A stretch of 42,176 bases of DNA. Source: an uncultured Pelagibacteraceae bacterium. Its GTDB lineage: Bacteria > Pseudomonadota > Alphaproteobacteria > Pelagibacterales > Pelagibacteraceae. The notes below the pieces were generated by a model. That model was not told the DNA's origin. It made no database searches and saw only the letters and a list, made by a program, of their open reading frames with translations. The DNA lies in NCBI GenBank assembly GCA_902577875.1, contig CACHAX010000009.1, positions 1 through 42,176 of the forward strand, in the 5' to 3' direction. This document shows positions 33,754 to 42,176 of this stretch, piece by piece; the first letter of the stretch is position 1; every line of letters begins with the position of its first letter. The position numbers and the translations under genes were made by a program.

Positions 33754-35765
33754 TAGTTGATAAATCCTAATTTTTTCTTCATTTGATTTGACCATTCAAC
33801 TAACAATCTATCTGCAGTCAAACCTATAAATGCAACACATAATCCTATTATTAGACCTTTGCCCCCATCACTAAAAGACAATGCCCTAAAAATTTCTTGT
33901 GACAAGTCAACAGTTCCAATAAATCCAGCTATCATTACCATAAATAAAGCAAACATTAATGTTTGATTTGCACCTAGTATAATTTCTGGAAAGGCTAAAG
34001 GCATTTTTACTTTCCATAATAATTGTCTTTCTGTACATCCAGAAGTTATAGATGCCTCTATAATTTGTTGTGGAACATTTCTTAATCCAAAAACAGTATA
34101 TCTTATCATTGGTATTGAGGAATATATAACTATTGCAAATATTGCTGAAACATCACTTATTTGAAATAGCATTATTGCTGGAAGTAGATAAATAAATGAT
34201 GGAAATGTTTGAAGAATATCACAAATATTTAAAACTAACTTTGTTCTGCTCTCTTTCTTTGATGCCCATATCCCCAAAGGAATTCCAATTAGTGCACATA
34301 TTACTAATGATGCAAATACCATGTATAAAGTAATCATTGCTCTTACCCAATAACCAGATGATGCTATAAAAAATACGAATAACATTACTGTTAATGCCAG
34401 TCTCATTTTACCAAGCTTCCACCCAATTGCTCCGACAAATAAAATTACTCCAGTCCATGGCATAGATTGAAATACAGCTTTAAGAGGCATCAAAAAATAT
34501 ATTAACATCCAATCTCTAAATATTCCCAACGGGACAAACAAAGATCTTGTAAATGATTTAATGGCATTATCTAAATATACAGATGCTGAAACTGTTAACT
34601 CCTTTGGATATTCATTAAAAAATGGAAAAAGAAAAACTAAGATAGAGCAAATTATAATTGCAAAAAAAGTTGCACATAAATATGGATTTCTCTTTACAAA
34701 ATTTCCCTCTCTTCGCTCTGGTTCTTTTAATGCTAAAGCTTGACTATACCTATCAAGTGTAATTGCGATCAAAACAACTGCAACACCAATTTCAAAAGCC
34801 TCACCTAACCTTAAGCCTTGTAATCTAATTAACAAGTCATGACCTAAACCAGGTTGTCCAATAAATGCTGCTATAACTATCATTGCAAGACATTGCATTA
34901 TAACTTGATTTATTCCCAGCATAATTGGAGATCTAGCTGCAGGAATTTCAACTTTAAATAACATTTGCCACTTTGTGCAACCCGCCATCACACCAGCTTC
35001 TTTTATTTCTTGTGATATATTTTGTAATCCTAAAATAGTTAATCTAGCCATTGGTGGAAATGCAAATATTACAGTAGCAATTACTCCAGCCTTAGTCCCT
35101 ATTCCAACAAATATGACTACTAGTATTAAATAAGAAAAATGAGGCAAAGATTGTAAAATATTTAACATTGGCCATAAAAAGTTTGCAAATTTTTTTCTCT
35201 TGACCGCAAGTATACCCAAACACAATCCTATTAATGCAGCCAAAGGTGCAGAGACAGAAATAGCCGCTAAAGATTTCATTGATAGCTCCCATATTCCCCG
35301 TTTACTAAATAATATTAAGTACGCAAAACATGTTCCCCCCAACAATGCCAATCTCCAACCTCTCAAATAAAAACCTAAAATCACTGTAAGAGTTATTATA
35401 AATATCCACGGCAAAGGTCCTATTTCGTAGCTTGGAAAACCTTTATGCAAAACTGCTTCTGTAAAATCTAAAAATTTATCGACGTAGTTTGCTATACCTC
35501 TTGTGAAATCTCTAAAAGTAAACAAACCGAAAATTTCATACTTTCTTAGAAATTGAATTAATGCGTTTGTCCAATCTACAAAAGGTATAAACCCATCTAT
35601 TGATCCGCAACCTCCCAAGCAACTTTTTGGAGGTATATAAGCCCAATGTGGTGTTTTAGATGAAATCGTATAATTAGGAACAATATAACGAAGCAACCAT
35701 AACAAAAAGAATGGTCCAAAAATAAATAAAAATTTTCCTTTAAAAATGGTTTTAATTTTATTCAT
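33753..35765 (-). CDS. opuAB: Betaine/TMAO ABC transporter permease, two fused permease domains
   Basis: A 670-residue protein from ATG 35765 (MNKIKTIFKG); that ATG overlaps the ATPase stop by 8 bases. An ATG 15 bases earlier is possible. It carries two ProW-like permease units. EAA loops are EIKEAGVMAGCTKWQMLFKV in the first half and QIIEASITSGCTERQLLWKV in the second. The shared GxNQ and FPPMARL/IPMIRY patterns show an internal duplication. A cysteine-rich periplasmic segment PKSCLGGCGSIDGFIPF follows the first helix. The fused form is seen in the TMAO transporter TmoV and related quaternary-amine importers. It is part of the opuAC-opuAA-opuAB unit and ends on the GpsA-like start. Confidence 0.9.
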   Translation of the reverse strand: MNKIKTIFKGKFLFIFGPFFLLWLLRYIVPNYTISSKTPHWAYIPPKSCLGGCGSIDGFIPFVDWTNALIQFLRKYEIFGLFTFRDFTRGIANYVDKFLDFTEAVLHKGFPSYEIGPLPWIFIITLTVILGFYLRGWRLALLGGTCFAYLILFSKRGIWELSMKSLAAISVSAPLAALIGLCLGILAVKRKKFANFLWPMLNILQSLPHFSYLILVVIFVGIGTKAGVIATVIFAFPPMARLTILGLQNISQEIKEAGVMAGCTKWQMLFKVEIPAARSPIMLGINQVIMQCLAMIVIAAFIGQPGLGHDLLIRLQGLRLGEAFEIGVAVVLIAITLDRYSQALALKEPERREGNFVKRNPYLCATFFAIIICSILVFLFPFFNEYPKELTVSASVYLDNAIKSFTRSLFVPLGIFRDWMLIYFLMPLKAVFQSMPWTGVILFVGAIGWKLGKMRLALTVMLFVFFIASSGYWVRAMITLYMVFASLVICALIGIPLGIWASKKESRTKLVLNICDILQTFPSFIYLLPAIMLFQISDVSAIFAIVIYSSIPMIRYTVFGLRNVPQQIIEASITSGCTERQLLWKVKMPLAFPEIILGANQTLMFALFMVMIAGFIGTVDLSQEIFRALSFSDGGKGLIIGLCVAFIGLTADRLLVEWSNQMKKKLGFIN

Positions 35766-36786
35766 TCTTATTTTCTGCAAATAAAGCTTTGATTATTTCT
35801 TTTTTGCTTAATGAACCAATAACTTTTTTATTTTCATCAATAACAGAGTAAGATCCTTCGGATTTTAAAACTTTTGATGCGATTTTTTCAATCTTTTCTT
35901 TATAGTTAACAGTATTATCATAGAGTTTTTTATCCTCATTATTCATAACACTTTCAGCATTTAATAACTTAGATCTAGGGATATCTTTTGTAAATTCTGC
36001 AACATAATCAGTAGCAGGTTTTGTGATTAATTCTTCAGGAGTGCCTACTTGGACTATTAATCCTTCATACATTATTGCTATTCTATCTGCCAATCGGATT
36101 GCTTCATCAAAATCATGGGTTATAAAAACAATTGTTTTTTTAAGCATATTTTGAAGTCTCAAAAACTCATTTTGCATCTCTTTTCTAATCAATGGATCTA
36201 AAGCAGAAAAAGGTTCATCTAAAAACCAAACATCTGGTTCAACCGCTAAAGACCTTGCCAGTCCAACTCTTTGTTGTTGACCTCCTGAAAGTTCTCTAGG
36301 ATAATATTTTTCTCTACCCTCAAGACCAACTAATTTAATGACCTCTTTTGCTCTATCTTCTCTTTTAATAGGCTCTATTCCTTGCACCTCTAAAGGAAAT
36401 GCAACATTTTGTAAAACTGTTCTGTGAGGTAATAAAGCAAAATGCTGAAATACCATTCCCATTTTATGTCTTCTTATTTCGATTAACTCTTTATCGCTTG
36501 CTTTTAATAAATCTTTACCCTCAAAAAAAACTTGACCATCAGTTGGTTGAATAAGTTTAGACATACATCTTAATAATGTTGACTTACCAGATCCACTCAA
36601 TCCCATAATAACCAATATTTCTCCAGTTTTTACATCGATAGATGCATCTCTAACCGCAGGTATATATTTATTTGATTTTAGTTGTTCGGTTGATGGATTA
36701 TTATTATTTTCTTTTAAAAACTTTTCTGGATTTTCTCCATATAATTTCCAAATATTTGAACATGAAATTTTGATTTGATCATCCAT
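35758..36786 (-). CDS. opuAA: Betaine/TMAO ABC transporter ATP-binding protein (ProV/OpuAA type)
   Basis: A 342-residue ATPase. The N terminus (SNIWKLYGENPEKF) is typical of ProV relatives. Walker A GLSGSGKST, the Q-loop VFQHFALLPHRTVLQNVAFP, signature LSGGQQQRVGLARS, Walker B VWFLDEPFSALD and FITHDFDEAIRLADRI are complete. The C-terminal ~60 residues contain a single CBS-like half (GSYSVIDENKKVIGSLSKKE), shorter than the tandem CBS pair of osmoregulated OpuA. The osmotic-sensing function may therefore be reduced. It is separated from opuAC by 90 bases with a strong hairpin, and overlaps the permease gene by 8 bases. Confidence 0.93.
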   Translation of the reverse strand: MDDQIKISCSNIWKLYGENPEKFLKENNNNPSTEQLKSNKYIPAVRDASIDVKTGEILVIMGLSGSGKSTLLRCMSKLIQPTDGQVFFEGKDLLKASDKELIEIRRHKMGMVFQHFALLPHRTVLQNVAFPLEVQGIEPIKREDRAKEVIKLVGLEGREKYYPRELSGGQQQRVGLARSLAVEPDVWFLDEPFSALDPLIRKEMQNEFLRLQNMLKKTIVFITHDFDEAIRLADRIAIMYEGLIVQVGTPEELITKPATDYVAEFTKDIPRSKLLNAESVMNNEDKKLYDNTVNYKEKIEKIASKVLKSEGSYSVIDENKKVIGSLSKKEIIKALFAENKNE

Positions 36787-36826
36787 AATAAAAAAATTTA
36801 AGAGAACTTAACATAAAATAAAAAAA

Positions 36827-36860
36827 AAACGAACCGACTTAAGATTATGTCGGTTCGTTT
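36827..36860 (-). terminator. Rho-independent terminator/attenuator after opuAC
   Basis: On the minus strand AAACGAACCGAC (36860-36849) pairs perfectly with GTCGGTTCGTTT (36838-36827) over 12 bp with a 10-base loop, then a T-rich run continues to about 36817. It lies 16 bases after the binding-protein stop, so most transcripts should end there and some read into opuAA. Confidence 0.85.
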
Positions 36861-36876
36861 ATAAATAGACTAAAAA

Positions 36877-37821
36877 TTATTTAATCCAATTACTCCATTT
36901 AGATTTGTGGTCATCTAACCATTTTTGAGCAGCTGCTGATACTTCTAAACCATCCGTATCCTTGTAGTTCGCCATTTTGTCAATGTCTGGACCAGAAAAA
37001 TTCATCTGTTTCAACAACTTATATCCCGCAGGATGATTTTTTTTGAAATCAGCATTGACTGCTAATTTTAAATAACCACTTGCTGGGTTTCCACAATCAT
37101 AAAGTGCAGTTTTATTGATTCCCCATGAAGGATCCTTTGTACAAGCTGGATCATGTTTAGGAAACTCAACAAACTTACCTGGATATTTTGCACCGATGAA
37201 ATTTGGTGACCAGTTAAAAACAACTACAGCTTTTCCTTGCGCTACACCTGCATCTAATTCAGCCCAAATTGCATCTGCAGAACCTGCATTTCTAACCATG
37301 AAGTTCATTCCTAGAGCCTCAACTTTTTCAGCATCATGTTTTAACCAATCAACAGGACCACCGATAAATACTCCTTTACCTCCAGAGTCTGCTCTTGCAA
37401 AAAGATCTGCACATTTATTTAGAGCTTTCCAATCTGGTAGACCTGGACAAAGTTTTTCAACATGGTTTGGATACCACCAGTCCTCTCTAGTTACTGCATC
37501 GTGAGTTAGAATTTCTTCAATTCCACCACCAGCTTTTGCTTTTTCATAAGATGCTCCAAACGCACCTTCCCAAATTTCATGAACTAGATCAATATCACCG
37601 TCTGCCATTGCTTGGTATACTGCTTGTGAGTCCATATTAATATACTCTACTTTCTCACCTACCATTTTTAGTAATTCACCAACAACTTCAGCTCCAACTA
37701 ATTGACTTGACCAATTGTGTGTTGGGATTTTAACAACTCCGCTTTTATCTGCATTTGCACCTGTAAAACTTAGAGCAAATGTAATCAAAAAAGCAGAAAT
37801 TATTGATAAAAGTTTCTTCAT
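36877..37821 (-). CDS. opuAC: Betaine/TMAO ABC transporter substrate-binding protein
   Basis: A 314-residue periplasmic protein. Signal peptide MKKLLSIISAFLITFALSFT, with cleavage likely after GANA near residue 24. The mature part has the aromatic-rich binding layout of the OpuAC/ProX/TmoX group: THNWSSQLVGAEVVGELL, EIWEGAFGASYE, EDWWYPNHVEKLCPGLPDW and VVFNWSPNFIGAKYPG. Four cysteines (in LCPGL, KCADL, DPACTKD and YDCGNP) may form two disulfides. Related proteins bind glycine betaine, DMSP, proline betaine or TMAO, and SAR11 versions are reported as multifunctional. Position divergent from tdm supports TMAO among the ligands. A strong promoter and an AGGAG site precede it and a terminator follows, so it should be highly expressed. 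Confidence 0.93.
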   Translation of the reverse strand: MKKLLSIISAFLITFALSFTGANADKSGVVKIPTHNWSSQLVGAEVVGELLKMVGEKVEYINMDSQAVYQAMADGDIDLVHEIWEGAFGASYEKAKAGGGIEEILTHDAVTREDWWYPNHVEKLCPGLPDWKALNKCADLFARADSGGKGVFIGGPVDWLKHDAEKVEALGMNFMVRNAGSADAIWAELDAGVAQGKAVVVFNWSPNFIGAKYPGKFVEFPKHDPACTKDPSWGINKTALYDCGNPASGYLKLAVNADFKKNHPAGYKLLKQMNFSGPDIDKMANYKDTDGLEVSAAAQKWLDDHKSKWSNWIK

Positions 37822-37854
37822 TTATTTCTCCTCTCTTAATATATTAAGTATTTA

Positions 37855-37883
37855 ATTATCCTTAAATTTAATCTTACAGTCAA
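37855..37883 (-). promoter_or_regulatory. Strong sigma-70 promoter for opuAC
   Basis: On the minus strand TTGACT (37883-37878) and GATAAT (37860-37855) are exactly 17 bases apart, each five of six to consensus. Transcription would start near 37848, about 27 bases before the ATG, with AGGAG at 37832-37828. Confidence 0.75.
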
Positions 37884-37916
37884 CAGAAGTTGGTACTAAA
37901 ATTTATATATACAATT

Positions 37917-37930
37917 AATCAGTACTGATT
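37917..37930. promoter_or_regulatory. 14-bp perfect palindrome between opuAC and tdm, candidate operator
   Basis: AATCAGTACTGATT at 37917-37930 is a perfect palindrome. It ends 32 bases before the tdm start codon and lies about 75 bases upstream of the predicted opuAC start site. A dimeric regulator could repress tdm or activate opuAC from here. The MarR-like protein at 40302 is the obvious candidate. Confidence 0.5.
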
Positions 37931-37962
37931 TATTCTCAAACATAAGTAATCATTGATTTAAA

Positions 37963-40302
37963 ATGTTAGAAGAAAATTTAAGAATAAATGAACCTGGTTT
38001 AAATGTTTTGCCACCTGGGGTTGAAAGATATGTAATTAATGGTGGTGGACTTACAGGAGTTCAGATTTTTCCAGATGATGAAGTTGAAATTATTAATAAT
38101 GAAGGAAATCAAATTTGCGAAATAGTTGTTTTTAATTCTGATGGAAATTCAGATCCATCGATTTTAAATTTAAAATCTTCTAAATCAGAAAATGATATAA
38201 TTAAAATTTTAAATAGAAATGAAGAAAGTTCACAAATTGCGTTGCGTCAATTAGAAAAAAGAAATCTTAAAATTGCAAATTCTAAATCTTCAATCCTTTT
38301 TGATAAAGACACTCCAGCAGGAGAAAAAATTAAAATAAGTTCAAAAGATAAATGTTATTGTATTTTTGCTGCCCCTGGCAATGATATGTTGGTTCATGAA
38401 CAAAATCCTCCTACAGAGTTAACTTTATTTATTAAAAGAAATAATATTGTCAATTATAAAGAACATAGAATAATTCCAGATCCAATTTTTGATCCTCTAG
38501 ACGAAAAAAATATTGCAAAACAATCAGCGATTTCTTTTGAAGTTAAAGAAGGAGATTATATTCAAATAATTTGTCCAACTGGTAGACAATGTTCAGATTT
38601 TGTTGCTTTTGATACAGCTAAATTAGGTAAAGGTGTAGAGAAAGGTTTAGATTGGCAAACAACCAGGACCTTTATGGGTAATACTTTTCCAGGACCAGGA
38701 TTATATTCAAAATTTTATGATACAGATCATGAACCTTTAGTAGAAGTAATAAGAGATACTGTTGGTAGACATGACACTTTTAATCTTGCTTGTACATCAA
38801 AGTATTACGAGGATGCTGGTTATTTTGGACATCCAAATTGCTCAGATAACTTAAGTGGTGCTATGGAAAATTTTGGCGTTAATAGACAAAAAGGATGGCA
38901 TGCTATAAATTTATTTTTTAATACTTCGGCAGGTGGTTTAAATACTGTGCTTTCTGACGAATCATTCGCTAGACCTGGGGATTATGTAATATTAAGAGCT
39001 TTAAAAGATTTAACGTGTGGAACATCCGCCTGTCCAAGTGATATAGATCCATGTAATTCATGGAACCCTACAGATATTTTTGTTAGAACTTATGAAAAAA
39101 AAAGAGAATTTACAAAATCTTTTGCTTTTAGAATGAAACCAGACTCAGAATTAAAACTAACAAAAAATACAGGTTTTCATGAGAGAACTTCTAAATTAAC
39201 AAGAAATTTTGTTGATGCTAGAGGATATTGGCTGCCCAATGATTACACTAAACACGGAGTAATAAATGAATATACAGCATGTAGAGAAAAAGCAGTTTTA
39301 ATTGATTTATCTTCACTAAGAAAATTTGAAATATTAGGACCAGATGCAGAAGAATTAATGGATTATACTTTAACTAGAAATATTAAAAAATTGTCAGTTG
39401 GACAGATTGTTTATTCTTCGATGTGTTATGAAAATGGTTCTATGTTTGACGATGGAACATTGTTAAAAATGAGTGATCATGGATTTAGATGGGTATGTGG
39501 TGATGAATACGCAGGTGAATGGTTAAAAGAACAAGCAAAAAAGAAAAAATTTAATGTTTTGGTTAAAAACTCTACAGATCAAATAAATAATATTTCTCTA
39601 CAAGGGCCAAATAGTAGAAAAATTTTAGAAAAATTTATTTTTACTCCACCAACACAACCTTCTATTTCAGAATTACAATGGTTTAGGTTTACAATCTGTA
39701 GAGTAAAAGAACTTAGTGGGATTCCATTAATGGTTTCTAGAACTGGTTATACAGGCGAGTTAGGATATGAAATATGGTGTCATCCTTCTGATGCACCAGC
39801 GGTTTGGGATGTGCTTATGGAAGCTGGCAAAGATGAAGGATTGATACCTGCTGGTTTTGGAGCATTAGATTTATTAAGAATTGAAGCTGGGCTAATATTA
39901 TTTGGTAATGAATTTGACGGCCAAGTTGACCCTTTTGAAGCTGGTGTTGGATTTACTGTTCCTTTAAAAACAAAAACAACAGATTTTATTGGTAAAGAAG
40001 CATTAATAAAGAGAAAAGAAAATCCGCAAAAGAAATTAGTTGGATTAGAACTTGTAGGAAAAGAAAAAGCTAATCACGGTGATTGCGTTCACATTGGAAG
40101 ATCCCAAGTTGGCATAGTTACAAGCGGATGTCTATCTCCTATTTTGAATAAAAATATTGCTTTGTGCAGAATTGATGTAGGTCATTCAGAAATAGGTATG
40201 AATGTTGAAGTCGGTAAAATTGATGGACATCAAAAAAGAATACCTGCCAAAGTTGCTGGTTTTCCACATTACGATCCTCAAAAAACTCGTGTAAAATCAT
40301 AA
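37963..40302 (+). CDS. tdm: Trimethylamine N-oxide demethylase Tdm (DUF1989 + GcvT-like domains)
   Basis: A 779-residue protein. The N-terminal half holds a DUF1989 domain (about 175-370) and the C-terminal half a GcvT-like tetrahydrofolate domain (about 410-770, with YTACREKAVLIDLSSLRKFE, SLQGPNSRKILEK and SRTGYTGELGYEIWC). In Tdm the first domain splits TMAO to dimethylamine and formaldehyde, and the second captures formaldehyde as 5,10-methylene-THF. Cysteines C277, C293 and C357 have the same spacing (16 and 64) as the zinc ligands C263, C279 and C343 I recall for Methylocella Tdm. Further cysteines are C204, C210, C352 and C364. It is divergent from a betaine/TMAO importer, also as in other tdm loci. 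Other DUF1989-GcvT fusions of unknown substrate exist, so some doubt remains. Confidence 0.88.
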   Translation: MLEENLRINEPGLNVLPPGVERYVINGGGLTGVQIFPDDEVEIINNEGNQICEIVVFNSDGNSDPSILNLKSSKSENDIIKILNRNEESSQIALRQLEKRNLKIANSKSSILFDKDTPAGEKIKISSKDKCYCIFAAPGNDMLVHEQNPPTELTLFIKRNNIVNYKEHRIIPDPIFDPLDEKNIAKQSAISFEVKEGDYIQIICPTGRQCSDFVAFDTAKLGKGVEKGLDWQTTRTFMGNTFPGPGLYSKFYDTDHEPLVEVIRDTVGRHDTFNLACTSKYYEDAGYFGHPNCSDNLSGAMENFGVNRQKGWHAINLFFNTSAGGLNTVLSDESFARPGDYVILRALKDLTCGTSACPSDIDPCNSWNPTDIFVRTYEKKREFTKSFAFRMKPDSELKLTKNTGFHERTSKLTRNFVDARGYWLPNDYTKHGVINEYTACREKAVLIDLSSLRKFEILGPDAEELMDYTLTRNIKKLSVGQIVYSSMCYENGSMFDDGTLLKMSDHGFRWVCGDEYAGEWLKEQAKKKKFNVLVKNSTDQINNISLQGPNSRKILEKFIFTPPTQPSISELQWFRFTICRVKELSGIPLMVSRTGYTGELGYEIWCHPSDAPAVWDVLMEAGKDEGLIPAGFGALDLLRIEAGLILFGNEFDGQVDPFEAGVGFTVPLKTKTTDFIGKEALIKRKENPQKKLVGLELVGKEKANHGDCVHIGRSQVGIVTSGCLSPILNKNIALCRIDVGHSEIGMNVEVGKIDGHQKRIPAKVAGFPHYDPQKTRVKS

Positions 40303-40652
40303 TGTCAAAATCATCAAAGGATTTACTTGAATTTTGGGAGGATCAAATGAAACTATCCCATACATCCAGTAATTACTTTTTCAGAAAATCTCCTTCACAT
40401 TATCATATGATGTTGATTGTGATGAATTCTTATAAGTTAAATGAAAACTTATCTGTCGAAGAACTGAAGACTAGACTCTTTAAAACCTCAAGACCTAAAT
40501 CTGCACTTATGATCAAAGAAGCTTGTGATAAAGAATTTTTTTACCTCGAGAAAACAGGAAATGACCATAGAAAAAAGTACGTTTTACCCACACAGAATTT
40601 TGTTAATGAATTTAACGAATATTTGAAAACTCTCAAAAATTTGAGTTTTTAA
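40302..40652 (+). CDS. MarR-like winged-helix regulator
   Basis: A 116-residue protein, coupled to tdm by a TAATG overlap. After helices with MMLIVMNSYKLNENLSVEEL comes FKTSRPKSALMIKEACDKEF, a likely recognition helix, then the wing FYLEKTGNDHRKKYVLPTQ, which follows the MarR pattern (D-x-R after the wing, then a helix). Small MarR-type proteins bind DNA as dimers at palindromes. The 14-bp palindrome upstream of tdm is a natural target. A methylamine or betaine ligand is possible. The annotation as a regulator rests on this pattern and the context. Confidence 0.75.
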   Translation: MSKSSKDLLEFWEDQMKLSHTSSNYFFRKSPSHYHMMLIVMNSYKLNENLSVEELKTRLFKTSRPKSALMIKEACDKEFFYLEKTGNDHRKKYVLPTQNFVNEFNEYLKTLKNLSF

Positions 40653-40742
40653 ATAAAAATTCTCACTAATATTTAGAATTTATATAAATTATATATAAAA
40701 ATTATTATATTCTTTCCTTTGCTAAAAAATTAAAGTTCGGAC

Positions 40743-42071
40743 ATGTCGTTACCGACAAAAGCAAAAGTTGTCATAATTGGTGGAGGAATTCACGGGTTAA
40801 GTACTGCTTGGAAACTTTCTGAAAAATATAAAAATCCAAACGATGTAGTTGTCCTAGAAAAAAAAGATACTGCAGCAGGTGCAAGTGGAATTGCATGCGG
40901 AGTTGTTAGAAATAATTATTTTCAACCAGCAATGAGAGAATTAATGGCTCATTCAGTTAGTGTTTGGGAGAGTGATCCAGAGGCATTTAAATATAATGCT
41001 GTTGGCTATATGCAAATTTCTCCAGAAGTAATGCATAAAGATGTTGCAAGTATTTACGAACAACAAAAAGCTATTGGATATGAGTCAGAATTTATAGAAG
41101 GTGAAAAAGATTGCATGAAATATATGCAAGGAATTTTTAGTGATTGGCAAGCAAAAGGAATTACATCAGTCTTACATGAAAAGAAAGGTGGATATGCATT
41201 TAATAAAGATTCAATTAAAGCATTAGAGAAAAAAGCAAATTCAAACGGTGTAAATGTTCATAAAGGAGTAAAGGTTACAGGTTTTAAAAGAGGAAGTAAC
41301 AGCAATGCAATTACTGGTGTAGTTACAGACAAAGGAACGATTGATTGTGATCAGGTAGTTATTGGAGCTGGACCATGGGTAAGAGATTTTTGGAATATGT
41401 TGGAGTTACCAAAAACAACAAACATAAAAGATGCTAAAAATGGAAAAATGCATGAAGTTGAAATGTGGAAGTACTGGTTTTTACAAGAAGGTGTATTAGG
41501 TGTAGATGCAGATTATCTAAAAACTAATGAAGGTAAATCACCTCCAGTAATTCATGTTGATACAGATGCTCCACTTTATTCTGATAAAGATGGTAAAATA
41601 ATTACAGAAGACTTATGGGGAATTTATTATAAACCTGATATTGAAGGTTTGGGAGTTCAAGGTGGAACATCGCCTTATATTGTTCAAAAACATTTTGATG
41701 AAGTTAATGTTGATCCATATGGAATAGATTCTCCTGAATATCAAACTACCGATAAATTTTCCGACATGTGGACTTCAGCACTAGCACATATTCAAAAACG
41801 TTTTGTTGGTAAATCTCATTTGTATAGAAAGGGACCATCAGGAGGATTGGGATGTTTAACTCCAGATTCATTCCCAATATTTGATAGATTTTTTGAAAAT
41901 GTTTACATGATTGCAGATGCAAATCATGGTTATAAAATGATAGGTGTTGGACACCTTGTTGCACAAGAAATTTTAGGTCATGAAAGTGAATTATTAAAAC
42001 CGTTTAGATTCGATAGATATGAAAAAGGAAAACTTCATCCCACATCGAACAGTCCGTTTCCTTGGAGCTAA
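40743..42071 (+). CDS. FAD-dependent amine oxidoreductase (DAO fold; dimethylglycine/sarcosine dehydrogenase-like)
   Basis: A 442-residue flavoprotein. VVIIGGGIHGLSTAWKLSEK (residues 9-28) is the FAD fold, followed by VVLEKKDTAAGASGIACGVV and, near the C terminus, GCLTPDSFPIFDRF and ADANHGYKMIGVGHLVAQE. This is the D-amino-acid-oxidase (DAO) superfamily layout also used by SoxB and dimethylglycine dehydrogenase, but without the C-terminal GcvT domain of the latter. It likely oxidises an N-methyl amine. Beside tdm the candidates are dimethylglycine, sarcosine or a related betaine breakdown product. A 90-base AT-rich gap with possible promoter elements (TATATAAAAATTATTATA) separates it from the regulator gene, so it may be transcribed on its own. 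Confidence 0.85.
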   Translation: MSLPTKAKVVIIGGGIHGLSTAWKLSEKYKNPNDVVVLEKKDTAAGASGIACGVVRNNYFQPAMRELMAHSVSVWESDPEAFKYNAVGYMQISPEVMHKDVASIYEQQKAIGYESEFIEGEKDCMKYMQGIFSDWQAKGITSVLHEKKGGYAFNKDSIKALEKKANSNGVNVHKGVKVTGFKRGSNSNAITGVVTDKGTIDCDQVVIGAGPWVRDFWNMLELPKTTNIKDAKNGKMHEVEMWKYWFLQEGVLGVDADYLKTNEGKSPPVIHVDTDAPLYSDKDGKIITEDLWGIYYKPDIEGLGVQGGTSPYIVQKHFDEVNVDPYGIDSPEYQTTDKFSDMWTSALAHIQKRFVGKSHLYRKGPSGGLGCLTPDSFPIFDRFFENVYMIADANHGYKMIGVGHLVAQEILGHESELLKPFRFDRYEKGKLHPTSNSPFPWS

Positions 42072-42138
42072 TTTATCTAAGTAGACAAACGTTTTTTTTT
42101 CAGTTACCTTTTTGATCTGAAAATTCAAAGGGGGAAGA

Positions 42139-42176
42139 ATGACGGATCTTGAAAAACACGTAAACCAACCAGGTAG
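42139..42176 (+). CDS. Start of a gene cut by the window end
   Basis: ATG 42139-42141 follows a strong ribosome site (AAAGGGGGAAG) and opens MTDLEKHVNQPG before the window ends. Only 12 codons are visible, so no function can be given. Its 67-base distance from the flavoprotein stop fits either one operon or a new unit. Confidence 0.6.
   Translation, partial: MTDLEKHVNQPG

Overview
This window looks like a piece of a streamlined, very AT-rich marine alphaproteobacterial chromosome, most likely SAR11 (Pelagibacterales). The evidence is the low GC, overlapping or nearly touching genes, lysine/asparagine/isoleucine-rich proteins, and the density of genes for methylated osmolytes and one-carbon (C1) units. 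The taxonomic placement is an inference from gene content. No tRNA, rRNA, CRISPR array, insertion sequence or prophage was seen, and no gene-free stretch exceeds about 150 bases.

Region 1 (1-5942, minus strand) reads as one long transcription unit: egtB, egtD, a class I methyltransferase, a Rieske non-haem oxygenase, an APS-kinase-like P-loop protein, a small nucleotidyltransferase, a crotonase-fold protein and the start of a methanethiol oxidase (SBP56/MtoX). The methyltransferase and the Rieske gene each carry a single-base frameshift in an A6 run. Both intact frames can be reconstructed. The set looks like an ergothioneine or hercynine route with accessory enzymes that I cannot match to a described pathway.

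Region 2 (6047-8814, plus) pairs a short MetF-type reductase with a GcvT/DmdA/LigM-type demethylase, followed by a hairpin, a 35-codon membrane peptide and a YIP1-like protein. Region 3 (8811-12208, minus) holds an M19 dipeptidase homologue with altered metal ligands, a 550-residue protein of unknown function, a DUF3726-like protein and a 55-residue zinc ribbon. Region 4 (12313-17058) is housekeeping and mixed: purE, purK, an SRAP/HMCES protein, a GNAT acetyltransferase, an unknown protein and a multi-pass transporter resembling the folate-biopterin (BT1) family.

Region 5 (17062-25896) is the C1 core: heterotetrameric sarcosine oxidase soxBDAG, formate-tetrahydrofolate ligase fhs, a class I glutamine amidotransferase and an iron-type alcohol dehydrogenase. 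Region 6 (25950-33753, minus) is a sugar or glucoside module: a GH13_18 phosphorylase, a complete MalFGK-type importer and a GpsA-like dehydrogenase, suggesting import and phosphorolysis of a glucosylated osmolyte such as glucosylglycerol. Region 7 (33753-42176) is an OpuA/Tmo-type betaine or TMAO importer divergent from tdm (TMAO demethylase), a MarR-like regulator, an FAD amine oxidoreductase and the first codons of another gene.

Together the genes import methylated amines and glucosides, remove methyl groups onto tetrahydrofolate (Tdm, sarcosine oxidase, the DmdA-like enzyme), interconvert the folate C1 units (MetF-like, Fhs), and handle alcohol/aldehyde and sulfur C1 compounds (Fe-ADH, MtoX).
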